Of a stretch of DNA of 43,467 nucleotides, positions 1 to 6,376 are shown piece after piece. How positions within the stretch are numbered: the stretch's first letter is position 1; every line of letters starts with the position of its first letter. The position numbers and the translations under genes were made by a program. The stretch lies in NCBI GenBank assembly GCA_904397895.1, contig CAJFOZ010000072.1, positions 1 to 43,467 of the forward strand. The letters run 5' to 3'. This DNA comes from an uncultured Clostridia bacterium (lineage in GTDB: Bacteria; Bacillota; Clostridia; Oscillospirales; Acutalibacteraceae). The notes under the pieces are model-generated. The model saw only the letters and a list, made by a program, of their open reading frames with translations, was not told where the DNA came from and did not search any database.

Positions 1-102
1 ATAAGCGGAAGCAGTCAGCCCCGACTTGCGGCTGTGCTGTTTTAAGCGCTTGTTCTCCGATTCGGTAAGGCGGATATTCAGTTGCACAGTTCGTTTTCGC
101 AT
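1..102 (-). CDS. mobC: MobC-like mobilization protein, N-terminal fragment
   Basis: The first 34 codons of a minus-strand gene that continues past the left edge. The start ATG at 102 lies about 8 bases after AAAGGAG. The protein begins MRKRTVQLNIRLTESENKRL, a basic ribbon-helix-helix N-terminus followed by a helix, as in the MobC/relaxosome accessory proteins of Firmicutes mobilizable elements. Such proteins bind oriT and help the relaxase nick DNA. Two hairpins directly upstream (135-166) fit an oriT. A relaxase gene would be expected further left, outside the window. With only 34 residues, another ribbon-helix-helix regulator cannot be excluded. Confidence 0.6.
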   Translation of the reverse strand, partial: MRKRTVQLNIRLTESENKRLKQHSRKSGLTASAY

Positions 103-124
103 GGAGAAAACACTCCTTTCATAG

Positions 125-190
125 TAGGGGTCAGAGGGGGTACGCCCCCTGCAAACGGTGGTTTGCGGCAAGGAAAGACGCGGCCGCGGC
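125..190. other. oriT-like tandem hairpins upstream of mobC
   Basis: Two adjacent perfect inverted repeats lie here: AGGGGG-tacg-CCCCCT at 135-150 and GCAAAC-ggtg-GTTTGC at 151-166. They sit 33 bases upstream of the mobC start. Tandem short hairpins next to mobC are typical of transfer origins of mobilizable elements. No nick site was identified, so the assignment is inference from position and structure. Confidence 0.35.
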
Positions 191-225
191 TTTACAAAGC
201 CAGTGCTCGTTACAGAACAGACAGC

Positions 226-254
226 AAAAAGCCGCCGGATTGCTCCGACGGCTT
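226..254 (-). terminator. Rho-independent terminator of the HipA/AbrB operon
   Basis: On the minus strand, about 20 bases after the kinase stop, a GC-rich stem (AAGCCGTCGGA pairing with TCCGGCGGCTT) is followed by a T run. Confidence 0.75.
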
Positions 255-273
255 TCATAACTTTCATTCGATT

Positions 274-1092
274 TTACATGGCTTTCTGGCGGGCCAGAAG
301 GCAGGTGGTGACGCGGTCTGTGATGATGCCCCGGTCGCGGGCGGGGTAATATTCCAGCAGGGGCTGCACGGCCTCCCGGATTTCCGCTGCGTTCAGCTTT
401 GGCAGGATCAACTGCTTGCCGGTCAGACTCCGGGCGGCGTTCATCTGCCGGGTAAAGGTGGTGTTGAAAGGTCTTGCCCGCAGGACAGCGATCAGCGCTT
501 TCGGGTCAATGTCCATTTGGGAAAGCTGGGTGTTGGAGAGCAGCCCCGCGCCGTTATCGAAGATCGGGCAGTAGTCATAACGGCCGCCCTGCTCAATGAC
601 CGCGATGTTATTGAGATGCCGGTCGTCGTTGCAGAACAGTGCGTCCACCTCAAACAGCAGGGTCAGATACTGAGGGAACTCCCGAAGCCCCGTATATTCC
701 GCCGTTACTTCTGCCAAAAAGGCCACCCGCCGTTTGTCGCTGGGGAGCTGGGCTAGCTTCTCCTTTAATGGCATTCCCAGATTGTTGGTCAACAGCCGAT
801 TGACCGTAATCAGCGACTGCCCCGGCTTCAGAAAATTTTCGCTGGCACAGCCGGTACGGTCTCGCCCATGGACGTGCAACTTTTCCATCCGGTAGCGCAC
901 AAAGCTAAAGGGCGTGTCGATTTCGATGTTGCTTTGTTCCAGCAGGGTGGAAACCAGAGTTTCCGCCAGCGCCTCATAACCGAACTGATCCAGCTTGTAC
1001 CAGCAGTTTGTGGCAGCGTCCAGCCATTTTTCCTGATTGCCCTTGCTGGACGTTTCGGCAATCTTTTCGTCTGAAACAAGGCGTATGGTCAT
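274..1092 (-). CDS. HipA-like kinase-domain toxin
   Basis: A 272-residue protein resembling the C-terminal kinase domain of HipA-family toxins, which are Ser/Thr protein kinases of type II toxin-antitoxin systems. Near residues 153-160 it has NDDRHLNN, matching the HipA catalytic loop (NDRHxxN), and near 177 it has FDNG, the metal-binding DFG equivalent. It is shorter than E. coli HipA (about 440 residues) and lacks the N-terminal subdomain, which seems to be carried by the upstream gene. The start was set at the ATG sharing ATGA with the upstream stop, about 11 bases after GGAGGTG; an in-frame ATG at 1116 is less likely. Tight coupling supports a two-component module. The target is unknown. 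It ends at a terminator at 226-254. Confidence 0.75.
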   Translation of the reverse strand: MTIRLVSDEKIAETSSKGNQEKWLDAATNCWYKLDQFGYEALAETLVSTLLEQSNIEIDTPFSFVRYRMEKLHVHGRDRTGCASENFLKPGQSLITVNRLLTNNLGMPLKEKLAQLPSDKRRVAFLAEVTAEYTGLREFPQYLTLLFEVDALFCNDDRHLNNIAVIEQGGRYDYCPIFDNGAGLLSNTQLSQMDIDPKALIAVLRARPFNTTFTRQMNAARSLTGKQLILPKLNAAEIREAVQPLLEYYPARDRGIITDRVTTCLLARQKAM

Positions 1093-1628
1093 GATATCAT
1101 TTTCACCTCCAGCCATTGGTTATCTTCCGCCATCCGTCCACCGGTCTTTTGGATGATTTCCAGTGGATCGTAGCCCTCAAGGCCCAGCGCCTCCAGATAC
1201 TCCCGCAGCCCGGCGCGCTCTCTGGGAATGCAGCGCTCCTGCAAAAAGATTTGAAAGTCCTCCCAGGTGGGGAGCGGGTTGTTTCCAAACGCGGTTTTCA
1301 CGGGATCATCCACATGGTTTTCTGCCGCAAGGGTCTCGTCGGTAAAATCCGCATAGATGGTGGTGCAAAGCTGATCACCGTCGTAAAAGCACAAACGGCA
1401 TAATTTGTGCCCCAGAGCGCGCTTCTGCTCGGCAAATTCTGAACAGGACAAACGGCGGGTCAGAACGATTTGATTCCCGTCAAAGAAAAGTTCCACGTCC
1501 CGCTGTTTCAGGTTTATTCCCATCGCTTCAACCCAGGCGGTGGGCAGCGTGACCTTGCAGGTTTTTGCGCCCTTCGCCGCCGTGCCGCCTGCTGCACTGA
1601 TATTGATTTTCGCCAACCGTTTTTCCAA
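1089..1628 (-). CDS. AbrB-type DNA-binding protein with HipA-linked C-terminal region (putative antitoxin)
   Basis: About 179 residues. The N-terminal 55 residues (INISAAGGTAAKGAKTCKVT, then LPTAWVEAMGI) look like an AbrB/MazE swapped-hairpin DNA-binding domain. The C-terminal part, with RAGLREYLEALGLEGYDPLE and KTGGRMAEDNQW, is a conserved segment usually found with HipA-like proteins. The chosen start is the TTG at 1628. It lies 6 bases after GAGGTG, inside GAGGTGATC, which matches the 16S anti-SD end over 9 bases; the GTG at 1637 would be inside that SD. The gene overlaps the kinase gene by 4 bases. Two palindromes in and beside its promoter suggest autorepression. The antitoxin role is inferred from context. 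Confidence 0.7.
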   Translation of the reverse strand: MEKRLAKINISAAGGTAAKGAKTCKVTLPTAWVEAMGINLKQRDVELFFDGNQIVLTRRLSCSEFAEQKRALGHKLCRLCFYDGDQLCTTIYADFTDETLAAENHVDDPVKTAFGNNPLPTWEDFQIFLQERCIPRERAGLREYLEALGLEGYDPLEIIQKTGGRMAEDNQWLEVKMIS

Positions 1629-1647
1629 GCAGATCACCTCTGCATTT

Positions 1648-1676
1648 ATTATACGCTATTCGGTACGAATAATCAA
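1648..1676 (-). promoter_or_regulatory. Sigma-A promoter of the AbrB/HipA operon
   Basis: On the minus strand, TTGATT (1671-1676) and TATAAT (1648-1653) are separated by 17 bases. The start codon lies about 20 bases downstream, so the leader is very short. Confidence 0.8.
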
Positions 1677-1702
1677 TCATTATCGAATCGACAAACGATT
1701 CG
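1658..1702. promoter_or_regulatory. Twin operator palindromes of the AbrB/HipA promoter
   Basis: ATTCG-gta-CGAAT (1658-1670) fills most of the spacer between -10 and -35. CGAATCG-acaaa-CGATTCG (1684-1702) lies just upstream of the -35. The shared half-site CGAAT suggests one protein binds both. The adjacent AbrB-like protein is the obvious candidate, by inference. Confidence 0.6.
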
Positions 1703-1745
1703 TCTCGATTTTCTTTTCCAATGCATCAAAGGGGAAAATCTGTGC

Positions 1746-1770
1746 TATAATGGTTCAAACGTTTAAACCA
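1746..1770 (+). promoter_or_regulatory. -10 element and palindromic operator upstream of the arsR-like gene
   Basis: TATAAT at 1746-1751 runs straight into a near-perfect 20-bp palindrome at 1751-1770 (TGGTTCAAACGTTTAAACCA, one mismatched pair). No good -35 lies 17 bases upstream, so the promoter may be weak or activator-dependent. The position at the transcription start fits an ArsR-family operator. Confidence 0.5.
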
Positions 1771-1807
1771 TTAGGCATATTTCCTATGCCTTCAAAGGAG
1801 GATGGGT

Positions 1808-2173
1808 ATGGACGAGTGCAGAGTACAGCGGCAGTCTCTGGCAGAAGGGTTCAGAGCGCTGCAAAGCTCCTTTGTGGCGCTGGGCGATGAGACCCGTCAG
1901 CAGATCTTTATCGCCCTGCTGGAGCACGAAACCGTGGGCATGCGCGTGCCCGAGATCACCAAGCGCACCCATCTTTCCCGCCCGGCCGTGTCCCACCACC
2001 TGCGCATCCTCAAGGATGCCGGGCTGGTCAACGTCCACCGCCAGGGCACGATGAATTATTACTACGTGGACGCCAACCTGGGCAAATGGAGCGAGATCAA
2101 GGCGCTGGTGGATCATGTGTGCCAGGTGGCGCAGGACGCCGCACGGGCCCATTACCCCCATTTGGAAGAATGA
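1808..2173 (+). CDS. ArsR/SmtB-family transcriptional regulator
   Basis: A 121-residue winged-helix regulator. Residues 22-40 (FVALGDETRQQIFIALLEH) are the typical ArsR opening. The recognition helix is around 57-68 (LSRPAVSHHLRI), followed by a wing ending in YYYVD. There is no obvious metal-binding CxC pair, so it may sense something other than metal. The start at 1808 was chosen because AGGAGG ends 6 bases upstream; the ATG at 1802 touches the SD. The nitroreductase begins 13 bases after the stop, suggesting one operon. A palindrome overlaps its own promoter, consistent with autorepression. Confidence 0.85.
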   Translation: MDECRVQRQSLAEGFRALQSSFVALGDETRQQIFIALLEHETVGMRVPEITKRTHLSRPAVSHHLRILKDAGLVNVHRQGTMNYYYVDANLGKWSEIKALVDHVCQVAQDAARAHYPHLEE

Positions 2174-2186
2174 AAGGATGATTGTC

Positions 2187-2861
2187 ATGACGATTTTAGA
2201 AGCGATACAAGCCCGTCACTCGGTGCGCAGCTACAAGGATACACCATTGAAATCGGAGGATATCCTGACCTTACAAAAAGAGATTGATGCCTGCAACAAG
2301 GAAGGAGGACTACACATCCAGCTGGTGACCAACGAACCCAAAGCCTTTGACAGCTTCATGGCCCATTATGGCAAGTTCTCCGGCGTGCAGAATTACATCG
2401 CTCTCATCGGGAAAAAGAGCGCCGATTTGGAGGAAAAACTTGGCTATTACGGAGAACGGCTGGTTCTGCTGGCCCAGACGCTGGGCCTCAACACCTGCTG
2501 GGTGGCCATGACCTTTGGCAAAGGGGCGGCCAAGAGCCGCTGCACCATCGCTCCCGGAGAAAAGCTGGTGTGCGTGCTGTCCCTGGGCTACGGTGTCACA
2601 CAGGGCGTCGCCCACAAGAGCAAGCCGATGGAGGCCCTCTGCCAGGTGGAGGGCGCAATGCCGGACTGGTTCCGCAAGGGCATGGAGGCGGCACTGCTGG
2701 CTCCCACGGCCATGAACCAGCAGAAATTCAGGATTTTGCTCAGCGGGAACACCGTCACGGCAAAATCCCTGGGCGGGTTCTACTCCAAAACCGATTTGGG
2801 TATCGTCAAGTACCATTTTGAGGCCGGTGCGGGAAAAGAAAACTTTACTTGGGCTAAATAA
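2187..2861 (+). CDS. Nitroreductase-family protein
   Basis: A 224-residue protein of the nitroreductase/TM-nitroreductase type, expected to bind FMN and reduce substrates with NAD(P)H. It begins with the family signature EAIQARHSVRSY, in which the Arg and Ser residues contact FMN phosphate in relatives. It has a second signature LLAPTAMNQQKF near residues 171-182. AAAGGA lies 8 bases before the start; an ATG three codons earlier is too close to it. It follows an ArsR-type regulator and is probably controlled by it. The substrate cannot be told from the sequence. A strong terminator follows. Confidence 0.85.
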   Translation: MTILEAIQARHSVRSYKDTPLKSEDILTLQKEIDACNKEGGLHIQLVTNEPKAFDSFMAHYGKFSGVQNYIALIGKKSADLEEKLGYYGERLVLLAQTLGLNTCWVAMTFGKGAAKSRCTIAPGEKLVCVLSLGYGVTQGVAHKSKPMEALCQVEGAMPDWFRKGMEAALLAPTAMNQQKFRILLSGNTVTAKSLGGFYSKTDLGIVKYHFEAGAGKENFTWAK

Positions 2862-2870
2862 AGAGAAAGT

Positions 2871-2907
2871 TACCGTCTGCAAGGCAACTGTTGCAGACGG
2901 TATTTTT
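2871..2907 (+). terminator. Terminator between the nitroreductase gene and tnpV (convergent)
   Basis: A 10-12 bp stem (ACCGTCTGCAA with TTGCAGACGGT) is followed by TATTTTT. It ends next to the stop codon of the convergent tnpV gene, so it separates the two transcripts. Confidence 0.85.
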
Positions 2908-3259
2908 ATGCGTAAATCAATTCTTCCCGGATGATTTCCTCCGCCGCACTGCGGATATGGTTCATCCGTCCCACCCATTCCATCTGGTGGTTGGCTTTGA
3001 GCTCTTCGGTTACCCCCTGCGCTTTGGCCATCTGCCGGATAAGAAGCTCCATCCGGTTCTGCGCGGCTTCCTCCACTTCGGAAAGATGTTCCTGCAATTT
3101 GCCGGAGGTCAACAGGTTGGTATAGAGAATTCTGCGGTGCTCTTTGAGATAACGAAGTCGCATCCGGCCGTATTTTCCGATTGGGCACGTCCCCTCCTGA
3201 GGCGGTAGAAGATTGGGGAGAAAATAATCGCCCTGCCTGGTGTATTGGATTTTTCGCAT
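2906..3259 (-). CDS. tnpV: TnpV-type transposon-encoded protein
   Basis: A 117-residue basic, helical protein resembling TnpV proteins of Clostridial Tn4451-like mobilizable transposons, whose function is unresolved. Recognisable elements are the N-terminal QYTRQGDYFLPNL, the GKYGRMRLRYLKEHR segment, and the amphipathic helices ending in EEIIREELIYA. AGGAGTG lies 8 bases before the ATG. It marks this stretch as mobile-element cargo, but a short accessory protein like this does not by itself make an active transposon. Confidence 0.75.
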   Translation of the reverse strand: MRKIQYTRQGDYFLPNLLPPQEGTCPIGKYGRMRLRYLKEHRRILYTNLLTSGKLQEHLSEVEEAAQNRMELLIRQMAKAQGVTEELKANHQMEWVGRMNHIRSAAEEIIREELIYA

Positions 3260-3356
3260 CGCTTTTCACTCCTATCTGATTTTGTGTTACCTACTAAAAA
3301 AGAACAGGCCCATCATAGCGCAAATCCTTTCCAAAAGCGAAAGTATAAGTTTGTAT

Positions 3357-3374
3357 TGGCACAATTTTGTGCCA
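3357..3374. repeat. Palindrome between tnpV and the DUF3841 gene
   Basis: TGGCACAA-TT-TTGTGCCA, with perfect 8-bp arms and a 2-base centre, lies about 100 bases upstream of tnpV. The short centre favours a dimeric repressor site over an RNA hairpin. No clear promoter overlaps it. Confidence 0.4.
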
Positions 3375-3461
3375 TTTTCCCCATCCGAATTTGCTTCAAA
3401 AGTCTGCTATAGAATATATTATTCTTTTTGAGCTGGTGGGAGTAGATTGAAAGGAGGGGAA

Positions 3462-3998
3462 TCATCTGGCAATAAAGTGCTCCGCTTTGCATACCTGTTC
3501 TTTGACGACTTCCCAAACGGTTGCCTGAATCGAACGGCTCCCCTTTAAATTCCAGTACTCATTGTCGATTGAAAAATCGAAAATCCTTTCCCAGCTTTTT
3601 TCTTTTGTTAAAACGGGGTGCTCGTCTTCCTCTTCCGTCAACGCAAGATAAGCATTGTTTAAAACAATGTGCCACATATCAAAGTCGGATAATAAAACCT
3701 TATGGTCTGGGATTTCAGCAGTTATGAGAGTTATCGGTGTACCTTTTGCCGCCCATCTTCTCCCAAAAGACCTCATATCCGGACGTTTACGGCAGCCCTC
3801 CCACTGATACCACAGCCACACGGGATACTGTATTTTATCTGGAGGATTTCCAATTCGTTTTTTCATTTCTTCGGCCATCCAGTCGTAAGCGAAGCGTAAA
3901 TCATCTTCGCAGAAAAGGTGATTTTCGTCTGCACGCAGAAAACCGGTTTTCATAAGTTTATCGTAAGCTGTGCGGTGTTGGATTGTCCACAATTTCAC
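3462..3998 (-). CDS. DUF3841-family protein
   Basis: A 178-residue protein recognised as DUF3841 by its opening KLWTIQHRTAYDKLMKTGFL and by WMAEEMKKRIGNPP, YPVWLWYQWEG and RKPDMR-like segments. The family is widespread in Firmicutes and has no settled function. The Trp-rich centre and acidic C-terminal half suggest a soluble protein. Translation starts at GTG (3998), after GAGGGTGAT; the ATG one base off is out of frame. It lies 46 bases downstream of parB on the same strand and may be co-transcribed with it. Confidence 0.75.
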   Translation of the reverse strand: MKLWTIQHRTAYDKLMKTGFLRADENHLFCEDDLRFAYDWMAEEMKKRIGNPPDKIQYPVWLWYQWEGCRKRPDMRSFGRRWAAKGTPITLITAEIPDHKVLLSDFDMWHIVLNNAYLALTEEEDEHPVLTKEKSWERIFDFSIDNEYWNLKGSRSIQATVWEVVKEQVCKAEHFIAR

Positions 3999-4044
3999 AT
4001 TATCACCCTCTGTTCTAACCTATTATATCATACCTGTCTTAAAA

Positions 4045-4971
4045 TCATCTTGCGTCCTCCCGACGCCTCTGTTTTCGGCGCTGCTGTTCTTTCAGCAGCT
4101 TGAAGATGGCATTTGTCATCTGCTCCGGCGTGGTGACGCAGGGAAAGTATTTGCGCAGTCTGTCCGCCGGGAGCTTTACTTGTTCCCGATGGTTGGGCTT
4201 TTCCTCCGTCATGATGGCGTAAAGCGCTTCGGGAGTGAGCTTCACTTCTTGAGATAGCTTTTTCATGCGGATGGCCTGGGATAAAGACGGGGTGCAGTCT
4301 TCCGATTCAATCAGGCTCCACAGTTCCGCCTGCTCCTCTTTGGTGAGATAGGAAAGCTCCACCCCAGGAGAAAAGGCGATGCGTTTTTGATCCACCAGTT
4401 TCAACAGCGGCGGGACAAGCTCAGTTAGGCGGATATAGTGAAACACTTGGTCACGACTTTCGCCAGCCTGTTCTCCAATTAAAGACGCAGTATCCGTTTT
4501 TCCAGACTTCGTCGCGACTTGCGACAAAGTCGCTTTCCCCTGATGTTTCAGCGCTTCCAGCTTCATCTTATAGGCAAAGGCTTTTTCGCTGGGGAGAAGG
4601 TTTTCCCGCTGAATGTTGCTGTCCACCATTAAAATCACGGCCTCGTCATCGGTCATATCTCGCACCAGGACGGGGAGCTTTTCCATTCCCAACAGCTCCG
4701 CTGCCGCCTTGCGCCGGTGGCCGCTGACAATCTCATATCCGCCCTCCACCGGCCTTGCCATCAGGGGGGAGAGCATGCCGTATTCTTTTATGCTCCGGCA
4801 CAGCTTGTCCATTTCTTCGTCCTGTTGTACCTTGAAAGGGTGATTTTGAAAAGTTTTCAGTTCTGCCACCGGGATTTCCTGCACCCGTTCCAGCTTTTGC
4901 TCCTGCCGTTGCTCTTCGGTAGAAAACAGGTCGTCGAAAGAGGAAAGCGGCAAATCCAGCTTTTTGCTCAT
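4045..4971 (-). CDS. parB: ParB/RepB/Spo0J-family partition protein
   Basis: A 308-residue ParB-like protein. The N-terminal ParB/Srx fold carries IVSGHRRKAAAELLG (GHRR is the CTP-binding motif of ParB proteins). SNIQRENLLPSEKAFAY lies in the conserved ParB motif region. A KorB-like HTH follows, and the C-terminus is basic and helical. In plasmids and integrative elements, ParB binds centromere-like sites and works with ParA in segregation or stability. The start at 4971 has GGGAGGG 7 bases upstream and overlaps the previous frame by ATGA. No parA is in the window. The interrupted upstream frame (4968-5165) may be its truncated operon partner. Confidence 0.85.
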   Translation of the reverse strand: MSKKLDLPLSSFDDLFSTEEQRQEQKLERVQEIPVAELKTFQNHPFKVQQDEEMDKLCRSIKEYGMLSPLMARPVEGGYEIVSGHRRKAAAELLGMEKLPVLVRDMTDDEAVILMVDSNIQRENLLPSEKAFAYKMKLEALKHQGKATLSQVATKSGKTDTASLIGEQAGESRDQVFHYIRLTELVPPLLKLVDQKRIAFSPGVELSYLTKEEQAELWSLIESEDCTPSLSQAIRMKKLSQEVKLTPEALYAIMTEEKPNHREQVKLPADRLRKYFPCVTTPEQMTNAIFKLLKEQQRRKQRRREDAR

Positions 4972-5165
4972 TTCCCGTCCCTCCCTTCCGGCAGGGCGAC
5001 CAAGACATCCACCTGCCAAGGGGTTTTTGAGGAACGGGTTTTGCTCTCCAACGTAAAGGAAAACAGGCAGTTCGGTTTTCGCACATTCCTGTTTTCCGGC
5101 TCACCCGTGCCCGCAAACCCGCATGGGACAAGGTTTCCCGCGTCCGTGCGCCATTGTGACCCTCC
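4968..5165 (-). pseudogene. Truncated frame upstream of parB, unrecognised
   Basis: An open frame of about 65 residues runs from the cotJC junction to a TGA that overlaps the parB start (ATGA), so it appears translationally coupled to parB. It ends in VDVLVALPEGRDGK. I do not recognise it. Its beginning seems lost at the junction near 5167, where the frame would run antisense into cotJC. It could also be a chance open frame. Confidence 0.3.
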
Positions 5166-5166
5166 G

Positions 5167-5604
5167 GTAGGTACCGAAGAACTAGCCCACCTTGAGATGG
5201 TGGCCACTCTTGTTCATCAATTAACCCGTAACCTTACAATGGAAGAAATCAAAAAATCTGGTTTCTCTGATTACTTTGTGGATCATACTACGGGCATTTA
5301 TCCAGTAGCTGCTTCAGGAGCCCCTTTTACTGCCTCCTATCTCCAGGTCAAAGGCGATCCTATCACCGATCTCCACGAAGATTTGGCTGCAGAACAGAAA
5401 GCACGGACTACTTATGATAACATTCTCCGCTTTACCGACGATCCCGACGTCCGGGATCCCATTAAATTCCTGCGCGAACGTGAAATCGTCCATTACCAAC
5501 GCTTTGGCGAAGGGTTGCGTCTGGTTCAGGATAAATTGGATTCCCGTAACTTCTATGCTTTCAATCCCTCCTTTGATAAACCAACCGGTCCCAATTGCAA
5601 ATAA
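5167..5604 (+). pseudogene. cotJC: 5'-truncated CotJC-type manganese catalase / spore coat gene
   Basis: The open frame from 5167 encodes the last 145 residues of a CotJC-like protein. GTEELAHLEM supplies a Glu and a His of the dimanganese site. SGAPFTASYLQVKGDP and EDLAAEQKARTTYDNI match CotJC closely, as does FLREREIVHYQRFGEG, which holds a further Glu and His. CotJC is about 190 residues and is deposited in the spore coat. Roughly the first 60 residues, including the first metal-binding helix, are missing, and there is no start codon with an RBS. Identity stops abruptly at 5167-5170, where element-like DNA begins. The break could be an insertion, a real deletion or an assembly joint. Confidence 0.85.
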
Positions 5605-5632
5605 CCTCTTCTTATCAACCTCCTGTACAACC

Positions 5633-5673
5633 AAAAAGCACACTGGATTACAATAAATCCAGTGTGCTTTTTT
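5633..5673 (+). terminator. Terminator after the cotJC remnant
   Basis: AAAAGCACACTGGATT pairs with AATCCAGTGTGCTTTT around a 6-base loop and ends in a T run. It probably ended the original cotJ operon transcript. Confidence 0.85.
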
Positions 5674-5765
5674 CCATTTAAGGAAGTTTTATCAGCTTTA
5701 TCAATAAATTATAATATTTCACATGTACAATATCACTATTTTTATACAAAATAGAAAATATGTTC

Positions 5766-5794
5766 TTGATTTGTCATGTTTCATGTGATATAAT
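5766..5794 (+). promoter_or_regulatory. Sigma-A promoter of the phage-derived tail-fibre unit
   Basis: TTGATT (5766-5771) and TATAAT (5789-5794) are 17 bases apart. The leader of about 128 bases before the first RBS holds a small hairpin (GGACG-ttat-CGTCC). The rest of the gap 5674-5928 is AT-rich and shows no other feature. Confidence 0.8.
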
Positions 5795-5800
5795 ACCACT

Positions 5801-5814
5801 AGAACAAATGTTCC
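5801..5814. promoter_or_regulatory. LexA/DinR (SOS) box
   Basis: AGAACAAATGTTCC matches the Gram-positive SOS box CGAACRNRYGTTYC at 13 of 14 positions and is missing only the first C. It starts 6 bases after the -10, over the expected transcription start, where LexA would block transcription. Confidence 0.7.
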
Positions 5815-5928
5815 GTTTGGAGAAAATCCTCATTTTAAATGGACGTTATCGTCCTTCACTATGCAAACACCTAATCCAATATTCAACCCAATGTTTAACT
5901 TCTCTATTTTTAAGGAGGTATTTTTAAA

Positions 5929-6108
5929 ATGAATGTTTCACATTCTCTGTCTCAGCGTTGTTCTTTACCCAAAACCTCTTCCACATTCTTTCGTACTTTG
6001 TGTCCTGGATGCCACTGGGCATTTCGTACTGGGGGAAAAACATACAGTTGCCTCTATTTGGGATGTCCACGTCAAGTCCGCGTGGTCACCCATCCTACAC
6101 GTTCATAA
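5929..6108 (+). CDS. Small zinc-ribbon protein (59 residues), unrecognised
   Basis: A short ORF with an excellent RBS (AAGGAGG, 10 bases before ATG) and the first gene after the SOS-box promoter. The sequence has C25-x2-C28 and, after 12 residues, C41-x4-C46, a likely zinc ribbon. It is flanked by basic residues (RTGGK, PRQVRVV), which would suit nucleic-acid or protein binding. I do not recognise the family. The next gene, an XRE regulator, starts 31 bases later on the same strand. It could be an SOS-induced regulator or a phage accessory protein; the role is unknown. Confidence 0.55.
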   Translation: MNVSHSLSQRCSLPKTSSTFFRTLCPGCHWAFRTGGKTYSCLYLGCPRQVRVVTHPTRS

Positions 6109-6139
6109 TGCATTTTATTGAGAAAGGAATGGAGTAATC

Positions 6140-6376
6140 ATGCAAGAATACAATATTTTTCGCGCCTATCGGATAAAATCGGGATTTACACAGTGTCAAC
6201 TGGCCGATTTGCTGGATGTAGACCAAACCACTATTTCCAAGTGGGAAAATGGAATAGCATACCCTCATGTGGCAGTTTTGTTACAGTTTTCTCGTCTCGT
6301 CCGAGCCGACCCTCGGCAACTCTTTGATGGCATTGTCAAAATGGAACGTCAAAAAGCACGTCATTCCACCATGTGA
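6140..6376 (+). CDS. XRE/Cro-C1-type HTH regulator
   Basis: A 78-residue single-domain HTH_3 protein. The helix-turn-helix spans about residues 18-40 (TQCQLADLLDVDQTTISKWE), with the WENG signature following. It lacks the C-terminal LexA-like peptidase domain of self-cleaving phage repressors, so it is a Cro-like or small-repressor type. GGAATGGAG precedes the ATG. It lies in the same SOS-box unit as the zinc ribbon and may regulate the downstream tail-fibre genes or its own promoter. Confidence 0.85.
   Translation: MQEYNIFRAYRIKSGFTQCQLADLLDVDQTTISKWENGIAYPHVAVLLQFSRLVRADPRQLFDGIVKMERQKARHSTM

Noticed and set aside
82-756. 224-codon plus-strand frame at the left end
   Set aside because: It lies antisense to mobC and the HipA-like gene, crosses their terminator and oriT-like hairpins, and has no RBS-supported start.
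2906-3259. Active transposon inferred from TnpV
   Set aside because: No transposase or recombinase and no terminal repeats were found in the window; TnpV alone is only a marker.
4717-5604. One long plus-strand frame joining parB antisense to cotJC
   Set aside because: The first 450 bases are antisense to parB and only the part from 5167 resembles a real protein, so it is a chance read-through across the junction.
5839-5874. Eleven-codon leader peptide in the SOS-unit leader
   Set aside because: The nearest SD-like GGAG is about 18 bases from the ATG, too far for initiation.
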